Source of the DNA: Derxia lacustris
GTDB taxonomy: Bacteria > Pseudomonadota > Gammaproteobacteria > Burkholderiales > Burkholderiaceae_E
DNA length: 64,000 nt
Direction: 5' to 3'
Assembly: GCF_002105195.1 (NCBI RefSeq)
Contig: NZ_MUHU01000002.1
Coordinates: forward strand, 62,001-126,000
This document shows positions 1 to 9,007 of this stretch, in pieces. The notes beneath the pieces were generated by a model. It was not told where the DNA came from, did no database searches, and saw only the letters and a program-made list of their open reading frames with translations. Position numbers and translations under genes: made by a program. The number at the start of each line of letters is the position of its first letter. The first letter of the stretch is position 1.

Positions 1-1
1 G

Positions 2-400
2 ATGCGCGAACTGTCGGCGCGCATGCTCGCGCGCTTCACGCTCATCGACTACGACCGCGAGATGGCGCTCGCTGCCGTCGCGGTCGAAAAGCATGTGGAC
101 GAGCACGGCGAGACGGTCGAGGAGGAGCGCGTCATCGGCATCTCGCGCTACATCACCAATCCCGATTCGACCAGCTGCGAGTTCTCGCTCGTGGTGGCCG
201 ACGACTACGCTCGCATGGGCCTGGGCCGGCGGCTGATGCACGCAATCATGGACATCGCGCGCCAGCGCGGCCTGACCGAAATCGACGGCCTGGTGCTCGC
301 GGTGAACGACAAGATGCTCAAGCTCATGCGCGACCTCGGCTTCGAGGTGAAGAGCTATGTCGACGATCCGGAGTTCATGCTGGTGAGCCGGTCGCTCTGA
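2..400 (+). CDS. GNAT acetyltransferase domain, C-terminal part (PatZ-like), 5' partial
   Basis: This is the last 132 or so residues of a protein that enters from the left edge; the first in-frame ATG at 2 is probably internal. It has the GNAT fold signature: a beta strand with FSLVVADDYA, then the acetyl-CoA pyrophosphate loop RMGLGRRLM, then an LKLMRDLGF segment. The text resembles the C-terminal GNAT module of the large acyl-CoA synthetase (NDP-forming)/acetyltransferase proteins (Pat/PatZ), which acetylate lysines of metabolic enzymes such as acetyl-CoA synthetase. That assignment is inferred from family resemblance, because the CoA-ligase part lies outside the window. It converges on the NUDIX gene, with 25 bp between stop codons. 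Confidence 0.75.
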   Translation: MRELSARMLARFTLIDYDREMALAAVAVEKHVDEHGETVEEERVIGISRYITNPDSTSCEFSLVVADDYARMGLGRRLMHAIMDIARQRGLTEIDGLVLAVNDKMLKLMRDLGFEVKSYVDDPEFMLVSRSL

Positions 401-425
401 CCGGCTCGGGCTGGGCGGCGCCGGT

Positions 426-1025
426 TCAGGCCGGCGCAGTCCAGCGACCGGCCAGGAACAGCTCGGCCCAGTAGGCGCCGATGATGGTCTTCACGTCGGT
501 CACTTCGCCGCTGCGGATCCAGCCGAGCAGTTCGTCGAGCGTGGCAGTGACCACTTCGAGATGCTCATGCTCGTCGAGCTGGCGCGCGCCCGACTGTTCC
601 AGCCCGCGCGCGAGCCAGATCTCGATGACTTCGTCGCAATAGCCGATGGCGTTGTTGATCGCGCCGAGCCGCACCCATTCGCGCGCGCGATAGCCGGTTT
701 CCTCGTAGAGCTCGCGCTCGCCGCAGACCTGCATCGCTTCGCCGGCGTCGATCTTGCCGGCCGGGAATTCAAGGAAGACGCGCTGGAGCGGATAGCGGTA
801 CTGGCGTTCGAGTACCACGCGACCGTCGTCGAGCAGCGGCACGATCATCACCGCGCCCGGATGAAGAATGTGCTCGCGCGTGGCGGTGCGCCCGTCCGGC
901 ATGCGGGCCACGTCGCGCCTGACCTTCAGGAAATGACCACTGAAGACCGTCTCGCTCGACACCGTGTGCTCATCAAGCGCCGGATCGCTGGTCGAAAGAC
1001 GGGGATCGAGCTGCTTGCTGTTCAT
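426..1025 (-). CDS. NUDIX hydrolase, ADP-ribose pyrophosphatase type
   Basis: A 199-residue cytoplasmic NUDIX hydrolase. The complete Nudix box GX5EX7REUXEEXGU is visible, running from GKIDAGE to RELYEETGY. The flanking text (AVMIVPLLDDGRVVLERQYRYP and LEFPAGKID) is typical of ADP-ribose pyrophosphatases (NudF/YffH group), which hydrolyse ADP-ribose to AMP and ribose 5-phosphate. The substrate is inferred from the family. The ATG at 1025 is preceded by a GAGGAA ribosome binding site that overlaps the stop of the DUF2818 gene, so it is probably the last gene of the complex I operon. Confidence 0.88.
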   Translation of the reverse strand: MNSKQLDPRLSTSDPALDEHTVSSETVFSGHFLKVRRDVARMPDGRTATREHILHPGAVMIVPLLDDGRVVLERQYRYPLQRVFLEFPAGKIDAGEAMQVCGERELYEETGYRAREWVRLGAINNAIGYCDEVIEIWLARGLEQSGARQLDEHEHLEVVTATLDELLGWIRSGEVTDVKTIIGAYWAELFLAGRWTAPA

Positions 1026-1034
1026 GCCATTTCC

Positions 1035-1355
1035 TCAGCGCGCCGGAGAGCGCCGGCGCAGATAGCGGAAAACGAAACCCGGATAGGCGGCCACCACGAA
1101 CAGGCAGGCCGTCACCGCGAAGAACTGCCATTCCTGCGGCGCAACCGGCCCGAACCGGGCCTCAATCGCGCGCCCGATCACCAGCGTGATGCCGTAAAGC
1201 AGCGCCAGTTCGATCAAGCGGAACCAGAGCGGCTTGATGACCGCCGGCGCGCGCCGGTAGGGCAGCACCGCAAACACCCGCTCGCTCGCGAACGGGAGGT
1301 TGGCGGCGATCAGCCCGACGGCAACCACGATCCAGAGACCTGCGGTGGAATCCAC
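1035..1355 (-). CDS. DUF2818 family membrane protein
   Basis: A 106-residue hydrophobic protein with about three membrane segments (near residues 5-25, 45-60 and 78-97). The WFRLIELALLYG and QEWQFFAVTACLFVV...PGFVFRYL motifs match the DUF2818 family. This family is found next to nuoN in many Betaproteobacteria, and its role is unknown. The gene begins 10 bp after the nuoN stop and ends 9 bp before the NUDIX start, so it is very likely co-transcribed with complex I. A role in assembly or stability of the complex is a guess from location only. Confidence 0.85.
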   Translation of the reverse strand: MDSTAGLWIVVAVGLIAANLPFASERVFAVLPYRRAPAVIKPLWFRLIELALLYGITLVIGRAIEARFGPVAPQEWQFFAVTACLFVVAAYPGFVFRYLRRRSPAR

Positions 1356-1365
1356 GCTGGCGCGA

Positions 1366-2856
1366 TCAGCCGGGAATGGCGAGCTTGATCGAATTGAGGC
1401 AGGCGACCATCAGGCTGTCGCCGAACAGGCCCAGCAGCAGCACCAGCGCGCCGTTGATCGCCAGCACGACATTGGCGTCGGCCGGCGCGGTGATCGGCGT
1501 GGAATGCGTCGGCTCGTCGAAGTACATGACCTTGACCACACGCAGGTAGTAGTAGGCCGCGACGAGCGAGAACATGACCGCGAAGATCGCCGTGTACAGA
1601 TGACCGGCGCCGATGGCCGCTTCGAGCACAGCCAGCTTGGCGTAGAAGCCGACGGTCGGCGGAATGCCCGCCAGCGAGAACATCAGCAGCAGCATGACGA
1701 AGGCCATCCAGGGCGAACGGCGGTTGAGGCCCTTGAGGTCGTCGATCTCGATGCAGTCGAAGCCCGCGTCGCCATCCTTGCGCGACAGCAGCATCAGCAC
1801 GCCGAAGGTGCCGAGCGTGGTCAGCACATAGACGATTACGTAGTACATCGACGCGCTGTAGGCGCTGACCGCCGCCTCGGGCGTGCCGCCGACGGTCACG
1901 CCGGACATGAAACCGAGCAGCATGAAGCCGATCTGACCGATGGCCGAGTAGGCCAGCATCCGCTTGATGTTGGTCTGGGCGATCGCAGTCAGGTTGCCGA
2001 CCGCGAGCGACACCACGGCAAGCACACCCATCATCTGCTGCCAGTCGGGCGCGAACGGAATCAGGCCGTCGACCAGCAGGCGCATGGTCATCGCAAACGC
2101 GGCGAGCTTGGGACCACCAGCGATGAGCAAGGTCACCGCAGTCGGCGAGCCTTCGTAGACATCGGGTGCCCACATGTGGAAAGGCGCGGCGCTGAGCTTG
2201 AAGGCAATGCCGGCAACCAGGAACACAGCGCCGAAGACCAGCACCGTCTCGTTGATCTGATCGCTGGCGGCAGCCCGGCCGATCTCGGCGATGTCGAGCG
2301 AACCCGTGCCGCCATAGACCATCGAGATGCCGTAAAGCAGGAAACCGGAAGCCAGCGCGCCGAGCACGAAATACTTCATCGCCGCTTCGGTCGCCTGGAC
2401 CGAATCGCGCCGCAGCGCCACCAGCGCATAGAGCGAAAGCGACATCAGCTCGAGCCCGAGATAGATCACCAGCAGGTTGTGCGAGGAAATCATCACGAGC
2501 TGCCCAAGCAGCGAAGCCAGACCCAGCACATAGAACTCGCCGCGCATCAGGCCGCGGTCGGCGGCGTACTGGCGCGAATAGACGAAGGCCGTGAATGCCG
2601 CCAGACAGGCAAACAGCTTCAGCAGCACCGACATCGGATCGGAAATGAACATTCCGCCGAAGGTCTCGACCGATTCCTCACCCAATTTGGCCCATACCGC
2701 CGCGCCGGTCACGACGGTGGCAACCAGCGCGAGGAAATAGGTGGTGGTACGAGACTTCTCGCCGAGGAAGATATCGGCGATCAGCACGACGCCGATTGAC
2801 AGCAGTAACACCAGTTCCGGGGCAAATACCGAAACATTGATTGCCGGGACGTTCAT
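1366..2856 (-). CDS. nuoN: NADH-quinone oxidoreductase subunit N
   Basis: A 496-residue polytopic membrane subunit of complex I, one of the three Mrp antiporter-like proton-pumping subunits (with NuoL and NuoM). Recognisable family text includes ELMSLSLYALVALRRDSVQATEAAMKYFVLGALASG, where the Glu and Lys sit in membrane helices, and FKLSAAPFHMWAPDVYEGSP. Length is as expected. It is the last core subunit of the 14-gene nuo operon and lies 12 bp after nuoM. Its base composition is visibly richer in GC than the nuo genes upstream. Confidence 0.97.
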   Translation of the reverse strand: MNVPAINVSVFAPELVLLLSIGVVLIADIFLGEKSRTTTYFLALVATVVTGAAVWAKLGEESVETFGGMFISDPMSVLLKLFACLAAFTAFVYSRQYAADRGLMRGEFYVLGLASLLGQLVMISSHNLLVIYLGLELMSLSLYALVALRRDSVQATEAAMKYFVLGALASGFLLYGISMVYGGTGSLDIAEIGRAAASDQINETVLVFGAVFLVAGIAFKLSAAPFHMWAPDVYEGSPTAVTLLIAGGPKLAAFAMTMRLLVDGLIPFAPDWQQMMGVLAVVSLAVGNLTAIAQTNIKRMLAYSAIGQIGFMLLGFMSGVTVGGTPEAAVSAYSASMYYVIVYVLTTLGTFGVLMLLSRKDGDAGFDCIEIDDLKGLNRRSPWMAFVMLLLMFSLAGIPPTVGFYAKLAVLEAAIGAGHLYTAIFAVMFSLVAAYYYLRVVKVMYFDEPTHSTPITAPADANVVLAINGALVLLLGLFGDSLMVACLNSIKLAIPG

Positions 2857-2868
2857 CGCGTCTGAGCC

Positions 2869-4362
2869 TTATTGTGCGACCGGAATTTTCGACTGGGCGA
2901 CATGCGCCAGCAGATCGACAACCGAAGCATGGATTACATCGGTGAAGGGCTTCGGATAGAGGCCCATGAAGAGCGCGAACGCAGCCAGAAGACCAAGCAT
3001 GAAGAATTCACGCCGATTGATATCCGTCAGTTCGCGGACGTGATCGTTGGCGATCTCACCGAATACCACCCGCTTGTACATCCAGAGCGAATAGGCAGCG
3101 CCAAAGATCAGCGTGGTGGCGGCCAGCAAGCCGATCCAGAAATTGAACTCAACCGCGCCGAGGATCACCATGAATTCGCCGACGAAACCCGAGGTGGCCG
3201 GCAAGCCGCAATTGGCCATGGCAAAGAACAGGAACAGCGCAGCGAACTTGGGCATCGTGTTGACGACGCCGCCGTAATCGGCGATCTGCCGCGAATGCAC
3301 ACGGTCATAAAGCACGCCAATGCTGGCAAACATGGCGCCCGACACGAATCCGTGGGAAATCGCCTGAATGATCGCGCCTTCGGTCGCCATGAGATTGAAG
3401 ACGAAGAAGCCGAGCGTCACGAATCCCATATGAGCGATCGAACTGTAGGCGACCAGCTTCTTCATATCCTTCTGCACCAGCGCAACCACGCCGATATAGA
3501 CCACCGCGATCAGCGACAGCGTGATCATGAAACCGGAAAGATAGTGGGCAGCGTCAGGCGCAATAGGCAGCGAAAAGCGCAGGAAACCGTAGGCACCGAG
3601 TTTCAGCATGATCGCGGCCAGCACGATGGAACCGCCGGTCGGCGCTTCGACGTGGGCATCGGGCAGCCAGGTATGCACCGGCCACATCGGCACCTTTACC
3701 GCAAACGCCATCAGGAAGGCGACAAACACCGCAACCTGAACCGACAAGGGCAAGGGCAGCTTGTGCCAGACAAGAATGTCGAAACTGCGATCGGCCGCGA
3801 AATAGAGATAGATCAGCGCGATCAGCGTCAGCAGCGAACCGAGCAAGGTGTAGAGAAAAAACTTGATCGCGGCATAAACCCGATTCGGGCCGCCCCATAC
3901 CCCGATGATCACGAACATCGGGATCAGCGTCGCCTCGAAGAACACATAGAACAGCATGCCGTCGAGTGCGCAGAAGACGCCGATCATCAGCCCGGAAAGA
4001 ATCAGGAATGCCGCCATGTATTGGGCAACCCGCTCCTGAATCACTTCCCAGCCGGCAATCACCACGATCACCGTGGTGAAAGCAGTCAGCAGCACAAACC
4101 AGAACGAAAGCCCGTCCACGCCGAGGTAGTAATCGACGTTGTATCTCGTGATCCAGTGGGCTCGCTCCACGAATTGCGGTGCCGACGAAGAGACATCGAA
4201 CCCGGGCAATAGCAGCAGACTGAAAAACAGTCCGGCGAGAGCGCCAATCAGCGCAACTGCACGAACCACTGCCGCATTTCGGTCGGAACCGATCGCGAGC
4301 AGGATCAGACCGAAAACGATCGGCGTCCAGATCGAAAGACTTAGCAAAGGAGCTGACTGCAT
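2869..4362 (-). CDS. nuoM: NADH-quinone oxidoreductase subunit M
   Basis: A 497-residue antiporter-like, proton-pumping membrane subunit of complex I. I place the start at the ATG at 4362 (MQSAPLLSLSIW), 11 bp after the nuoL stop. The open frame extends to 4488, but that extension overlaps the 3' end of nuoL and its residues are not membrane-like. Diagnostic segments are GVDGLSFWFVLLTAF, the FYVFFEATLIPMFVIIGVWG helix with its conserved Glu, VKVPMWPVHTWLPDAHVEAPT and AYSSIAHMGFVTLG. It translocates protons as part of the distal membrane arm. Confidence 0.96.
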   Translation of the reverse strand: MQSAPLLSLSIWTPIVFGLILLAIGSDRNAAVVRAVALIGALAGLFFSLLLLPGFDVSSSAPQFVERAHWITRYNVDYYLGVDGLSFWFVLLTAFTTVIVVIAGWEVIQERVAQYMAAFLILSGLMIGVFCALDGMLFYVFFEATLIPMFVIIGVWGGPNRVYAAIKFFLYTLLGSLLTLIALIYLYFAADRSFDILVWHKLPLPLSVQVAVFVAFLMAFAVKVPMWPVHTWLPDAHVEAPTGGSIVLAAIMLKLGAYGFLRFSLPIAPDAAHYLSGFMITLSLIAVVYIGVVALVQKDMKKLVAYSSIAHMGFVTLGFFVFNLMATEGAIIQAISHGFVSGAMFASIGVLYDRVHSRQIADYGGVVNTMPKFAALFLFFAMANCGLPATSGFVGEFMVILGAVEFNFWIGLLAATTLIFGAAYSLWMYKRVVFGEIANDHVRELTDINRREFFMLGLLAAFALFMGLYPKPFTDVIHASVVDLLAHVAQSKIPVAQ

Positions 4363-4373
4363 GGGCTTGTTAT

Positions 4374-6404
4374 TTACTTTTGCAGGAACAGGAAGTAGGT
4401 CATCAAGCCCACAGCGCCAACGATCATTGCAAACGCGTAATGGTAGATGTAGCCCGACTGGAGATACCGCACCACCGACGCGAACCAACCCACGACACGG
4501 GCGCTTCCGTTGACGAAGAAACCGTCAATCACATTCACGTCACCGAATCGCCAGAAAGCCGAACCCACTGCGCGGGCGCCCCCTGCGAAAACGATTTCGT
4601 TGAATCGATCCAGGTAGTACTTGTTTTCTAGCAGACGCAGAATCGGGGCGAAGGTCGACGCAAACCATGCCGGAACACGGGGGTTCACGAGATAGCAATA
4701 CCAGGCTGCCGCGACGCCGGAGAAGGCAAGCCAGAAAGGAAGACTGGTAAATGCATGCAGCCCCATCGCAAGCCAGCCATGCTCGGCATCTGCCTTTACA
4801 AACTCTTCGAATGCCGGGTGAGCATGATGATCGATCTCGATGACACCCTTGAAATACTCGCCGACGATCAGCGGCTCCAGGGCGATTGCGCCAATGAGCA
4901 AAGAAGGGATCGCAAGAGCAATCAGCGGCAGTGTCACGACAAGCGGCGATTCATGCGGCACGAGAGGACCGTGATGATCGTCATGACCATGTGAATCGTG
5001 ATGATCGTCGCCATGCGCATCGTTGAAACGCTCCTTGCCGTGAAACACAAGGAAAAACATGCGGAACGAATAGAACGCGGTCACGAAGACGCCAGTCAGC
5101 ACGGCAAAGGCAGCAAATCCAGCACCGGGCACATGTGACTCAAGAGCAACCGCAATGATCGAGTCCTTGGAATAAAAGCCCGAAAAGAACGGGGTTCCGA
5201 TCAGCGCCAATGAACCCACCAGCGAAGTGAACCAAGTGATCTTCATGTGCTTCCAGAGACCGCCCATGTGGCGGATGTCCTGATCATGGTGCATTCCCAT
5301 GATGACCGAACCGGCAGCAAGAAACAGCAGCGCCTTGAAGAAGGCATGCGTCATCAGATGGAAGATGGCGACCGGATAAGCCGACAGTCCCAATGCAACC
5401 GTCATGTAGCCAAGCTGAGAAAGCGTGGAATAAGCAACGACTCGCTTGATGTCATTCTGGACGATGCCCAGAAATCCCATGAACAGCGCAGTAATGGAAC
5501 CAATCACCAGAACGAAGGACAACGCGGTCGTCGACAATTCGAAAAGCGGCGACATGCGCGAAACCATGAAGATGCCGGCCGTCACCATGGTCGCAGCATG
5601 AATCAGCGCCGAAATTGGGGTCGGACCCTCCATCGAATCCGGCAGCCAAACATGCAGCGGGAACTGAGCCGACTTGCCCATTGCGCCGATGAACAGGCAG
5701 ATGCAGGAAACGGTAATCAGCGACCACGAATGCCCAGGGATCAATTCGATCTGAATCGCAGAAACCTCGGGGAGCTTTGCGAAAAGCTCCGAATAATTCA
5801 TGGTGCCTGAATAAGCCAGAAGCAAACCGATGCCAAGAATGAACCCGAAGTCACCAACACGGTTTACCAGGAAGGCCTTCATGTTCGCGTACACGGCTGT
5901 CGGTCGCGTGAACCAGAAACCGATCAGCAGATAGGAAACAAGACCAACCGCCTCCCAGCCAAAGAACAATTGCAGGAAGTTGTTGCTCATGACCAGCATG
6001 AGCATTGAAAACGTGAACAACGAGATATAGCTGAAGAACCGGGCATATCCCGGATCCTCTTCCATATAGCCAATTGTGTAGACGTGAACCATCAACGACA
6101 CGGAGGTCACAACGACCATCATCGTGGCGGTAAGGCTGTCAATCTGGAAACCGACCTCGAGCTTCAACCGACCAACAGTTGCCCAAGTATAGATGGTCTG
6201 ATTGAACAGCGTGGTTCCAGCAGGCGCAGCAAGCACAAGCGACAACACGTAAAGCGCGATGCCTGCAGCAATTGCAACACCAAGAATCGTCACTCGATGA
6301 GCATTGGCACGACCGATTTGTTTGCCAAACAAACCCGCCAACACTGAGCCAAACAGCGGCGCCAGCGGAACGGCAAGAAGCAGAGTTTTGAGGTCCATTG
6401 TCAT
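4374..6404 (-). CDS. nuoL: NADH-quinone oxidoreductase subunit L
   Basis: A 676-residue membrane subunit, the most distal antiporter-like pump of complex I, carrying the long lateral helix at its C terminus. Typical segments are VGFQIDSLTATMMVVVTSVS, FFGWEAVGLVSYLLIGFWF, GKSAQFPLHVWLPDSMEGPTPISALIHAATMVTAG and HAFFKALLFLAAGSV. A histidine/aspartate-rich loop with ten histidines between HGDDHH and HDDHHG (DNA about 4965-5020) lies between late membrane helices. The first ATG (6404) and the ATG two codons later are both possible starts. It sits 11 bp after nuoK. Confidence 0.97.
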   Translation of the reverse strand: MTMDLKTLLLAVPLAPLFGSVLAGLFGKQIGRANAHRVTILGVAIAAGIALYVLSLVLAAPAGTTLFNQTIYTWATVGRLKLEVGFQIDSLTATMMVVVTSVSLMVHVYTIGYMEEDPGYARFFSYISLFTFSMLMLVMSNNFLQLFFGWEAVGLVSYLLIGFWFTRPTAVYANMKAFLVNRVGDFGFILGIGLLLAYSGTMNYSELFAKLPEVSAIQIELIPGHSWSLITVSCICLFIGAMGKSAQFPLHVWLPDSMEGPTPISALIHAATMVTAGIFMVSRMSPLFELSTTALSFVLVIGSITALFMGFLGIVQNDIKRVVAYSTLSQLGYMTVALGLSAYPVAIFHLMTHAFFKALLFLAAGSVIMGMHHDQDIRHMGGLWKHMKITWFTSLVGSLALIGTPFFSGFYSKDSIIAVALESHVPGAGFAAFAVLTGVFVTAFYSFRMFFLVFHGKERFNDAHGDDHHDSHGHDDHHGPLVPHESPLVVTLPLIALAIPSLLIGAIALEPLIVGEYFKGVIEIDHHAHPAFEEFVKADAEHGWLAMGLHAFTSLPFWLAFSGVAAAWYCYLVNPRVPAWFASTFAPILRLLENKYYLDRFNEIVFAGGARAVGSAFWRFGDVNVIDGFFVNGSARVVGWFASVVRYLQSGYIYHYAFAMIVGAVGLMTYFLFLQK

Positions 6405-6415
6405 TTCTGCCCGAA

Positions 6416-6721
6416 TCAGCCCTTCAGCTGGTCGAGATCCTCCACGTTAATCGTGCTCAGGTTCCGGAACAGCACAACGAGAATCGCGAGACCGATCGCC
6501 GATTCCGCTGCCGCCACGGTCAGGATGAAGAAAACAAACACCTGCCCAGAGTGATCACCCAGGAATCGCGAAAATGCAACGAAATTCATGTTGACCGCCA
6601 GCAGCATCAATTCGATAGCCATCAGCAGAACAATCACGTTCTTTCGATTCAGGAAGATACCGACGATGCTGATGGCGAACAGAATGGCACCGAGCACCAG
6701 GTAATGCGTGAGGGTCAGCAA
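6416..6721 (-). CDS. nuoK: NADH-quinone oxidoreductase subunit K
   Basis: A 101-residue subunit with three membrane helices, of standard length. The two conserved membrane glutamates of the proton path are visible in [20 protein letters not shown] (near residue 37) and in the [13 protein letters not shown] helix (near residue 72). It forms the link between the E-channel and the antiporter-like subunits. The gene is 44 bp downstream of nuoJ and 11 bp upstream of nuoL. Confidence 0.97.
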   Translation of the reverse strand: MLTLTHYLVLGAILFAISIVGIFLNRKNVIVLLMAIELMLLAVNMNFVAFSRFLGDHSGQVFVFFILTVAAAESAIGLAILVVLFRNLSTINVEDLDQLKG

Positions 6722-6765
6722 CGAACGCTCCCGGTTGTTTTCATTGAATGTAGAGCGAAGCCCAA

Positions 6766-7392
6766 TCAGCCCTCTGATGTCGAGGATGAGGCGACTTTCT
6801 TTTCTGCCGACACCTTGACGATACGGAGCCGCTGCGCCTTGGTGACTGCCACCTGCTGGCCAACCACCTGATATTTGCTGTCTTTCCGACGCCGCAATGT
6901 CAGGGCGATGGCTGAAACGATTGCAACCAGCAGGATCACCGCAGCTATTTCGACCGGAAAGACATACTCGGTGTACATCAGCTTGCCGAGCTCACGTGTA
7001 TTGCTGTAATTGCCCGCAGCCACCGCTGGCCAAGATGCGTCAGCCACATCGAATGAGCCGTAGATCACCGCAGACATTTCGGCCACCACGACCAAGCCGA
7101 TGAAAATGGCCAGCGGTACATTTTTCTTGAAACCTACGCGCAGTCGATCCGTATTGATGTCCAGCATCATCACGACGAAAAGGAACAAAACCATCACCGC
7201 GCCGACATACACCAGTACAAGCGTGATCGCCAGAAACTCAGCCTGAAGCAGCAACCAGACGCCGGAAGCATTGAAAAAAGCGAAAACCAGGTAGAGCACC
7301 GCGTGCACCGGATTCCGGGCTGTAACCACCCTCAGCGCTGAAAACACCAGCACGGCAGAAAACAACCAGAACAGCAGGTTCTTGAATTCCAT
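6766..7392 (-). CDS. nuoJ: NADH-quinone oxidoreductase subunit J
   Basis: A subunit of about 208 residues with five membrane helices, including the characteristic [18 protein letters not shown] helix that forms the pi-bulge region of complex I. I chose the ATG at 7392 (MEFKNLLFW), because it matches the usual family start. A TTG four codons upstream (7404) is also open. The C terminus after [10 protein letters not shown] is a charged tail of about 40 residues that is less conserved in the family. The preceding gene is nuoI, 37 bp away. Confidence 0.94.
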   Translation of the reverse strand: MEFKNLLFWLFSAVLVFSALRVVTARNPVHAVLYLVFAFFNASGVWLLLQAEFLAITLVLVYVGAVMVLFLFVVMMLDINTDRLRVGFKKNVPLAIFIGLVVVAEMSAVIYGSFDVADASWPAVAAGNYSNTRELGKLMYTEYVFPVEIAAVILLVAIVSAIALTLRRRKDSKYQVVGQQVAVTKAQRLRIVKVSAEKKVASSSTSEG

Positions 7393-7429
7393 GGCTTGAA
7401 TCAACTCTCAATTCAGACTGCCAACCACA

Positions 7430-7918
7430 TTAGCGGTAGGGAGCATCTTTCGCACGGGCGGCAGCAATGTCGGCTTCATAACGATCGCCAACGGCCAGGA
7501 GCATTTCCTTGGTGAAATAAAGGTCACCCCGAACTTCACCGTGATATTCGTAATGTCCGGTTTCGACGATCGAATCGACAGGACAACTCTCTTCACAAAA
7601 GCCGCAAAAAATGCACTTGTAAAGATCGACGTCATATCGAGTCGTTCTACGCGTGCCATCGGCCCGCTGTTCCGACTCGATAGTGATCGCCATTGCAGGA
7701 CAAACTGCCTCGCAAAGCTTGCAAGCAATGCACCGCTCCTCGCCATTGGGATAGCGCCGCAATGCATGCAATCCCCGAAAACGCGGTGACTGCGGAGTTT
7801 TCTCCTCCGGGAACTGCACCGTGACCTTGCGAGCGAACATGTAGCGTCCGGTCAATGCAAGCCCTTTGAGCAGCTCTGTCAGCATGAGGCTGCTGAAGAA
7901 ATCCTTGATTGCATCCAT
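7430..7918 (-). CDS. nuoI: NADH-quinone oxidoreductase subunit I
   Basis: A 162-residue peripheral-arm subunit that carries clusters N6a and N6b. Two [4Fe-4S] ferredoxin motifs are complete: [12 protein letters not shown] and [12 protein letters not shown]. These clusters pass electrons from NuoG towards NuoB near the quinone site. An amphipathic N-terminal region ([19 protein letters not shown]) anchors it near the membrane. Length is standard for proteobacterial NuoI. It follows nuoH by 27 bp. Confidence 0.97.
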   Translation of the reverse strand: MDAIKDFFSSLMLTELLKGLALTGRYMFARKVTVQFPEEKTPQSPRFRGLHALRRYPNGEERCIACKLCEAVCPAMAITIESEQRADGTRRTTRYDVDLYKCIFCGFCEESCPVDSIVETGHYEYHGEVRGDLYFTKEMLLAVGDRYEADIAAARAKDAPYR

Positions 7919-7945
7919 TTGGATCTTGCCTCTCTTGTTGCTGTA

Positions 7946-9007
7946 TCAGGCCCAGATATTCCAGGGGGTCTGCATCCAGATGGCCACCACCACCAACCAG
8001 ACCAGCGTGAGCGGAATGAAAATCTTCCAGCCCAGACGCATGATCTGGTCATAGCGATAACGCGGGAGCGATGCACGAAACCAGACGAACAAGGACACAA
8101 CAAAGAATGTTTTGATGAACAACCAAGCCCAGCCGGGAATGAACGTGAATGGCGCGAAATCCAGCGGAGGCAGCCAACCGCCCAGAAACATGATCGCGGC
8201 CAGAGCCGACAACAAAATCATGTTTGCATATTCGGCAAGAAAGAAAACCGCAAAACCCATGCCCGAGTATTCGACCATATGCCCGGCAACGATTTCCGAT
8301 TCACCTTCGACCACATCGAACGGATGGCGATTGGTTTCTGCAACGGCCGAAATCACATGAATCACGAACAACGGCAGTAGCGGCAGCCAGTTCCATGACA
8401 AGAAATTCAGGCCCATGTCTGCAAATCGCCCGCGATCTTGCGAGATGACGATGCCAGAGACATTGAGCGTGCCCGACACCATCAACACAGTAACCAGCAC
8501 AAAACCAATGGCCAGCTCGTAGGACACCATCTGAGCCGAAGCTCGAAGAGCCCCGAGAAATGCATACTTTGAATTCGAAGCCCAGCCAGCCAGAATGACG
8601 CCGTAAACCCCGATCGAGGTGATCGCCATGATGTAGAGCAATCCGGCGTTTATGTCCGACAAAACCAGCTCAGGCCCGAAAGGAATTACCGCCCATGCAG
8701 CCAAGGCCGGCATCATCACGACTACCGGTGCAATCAGATAAAGAGCCTTGTCTGCCTGCGCAGGAACAATCAACTCCTTGAAGATCAGCTTGACCGCATC
8801 TGCGATGGGCTGAAGCAACCCCGCCGGGCCAACTCGATTGGGGCCAAGGCGCACATGCATCCAGCCGATCATCTTGCGTTCCCACAGCGTCAAATACGCC
8901 ACGCTGAGCAATATTGGAACGACGATGGCTACGATCAGCAGCATCGATTTGATGAGGAGAAACAGCCCTGGCCAAGCCAAGGCAAAATTCTCGATGGCTT
9001 GCATCAC
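7946..9007 (-). CDS. nuoH: NADH-quinone oxidoreductase subunit H
   Basis: A 353-residue membrane subunit with eight helices that forms most of the quinone-binding chamber and links quinone chemistry to the pumps. Family signatures are [23 protein letters not shown] near the N terminus and [29 protein letters not shown] in the middle, the latter carrying the acidic quinone-loop residues. The start codon overlaps the nuoG stop by 4 bp, suggesting translational coupling. Confidence 0.97.
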   Translation of the reverse strand: MMQAIENFALAWPGLFLLIKSMLLIVAIVVPILLSVAYLTLWERKMIGWMHVRLGPNRVGPAGLLQPIADAVKLIFKELIVPAQADKALYLIAPVVVMMPALAAWAVIPFGPELVLSDINAGLLYIMAITSIGVYGVILAGWASNSKYAFLGALRASAQMVSYELAIGFVLVTVLMVSGTLNVSGIVISQDRGRFADMGLNFLSWNWLPLLPLFVIHVISAVAETNRHPFDVVEGESEIVAGHMVEYSGMGFAVFFLAEYANMILLSALAAIMFLGGWLPPLDFAPFTFIPGWAWLFIKTFFVVSLFVWFRASLPRYRYDQIMRLGWKIFIPLTLVWLVVVAIWMQTPWNIWA

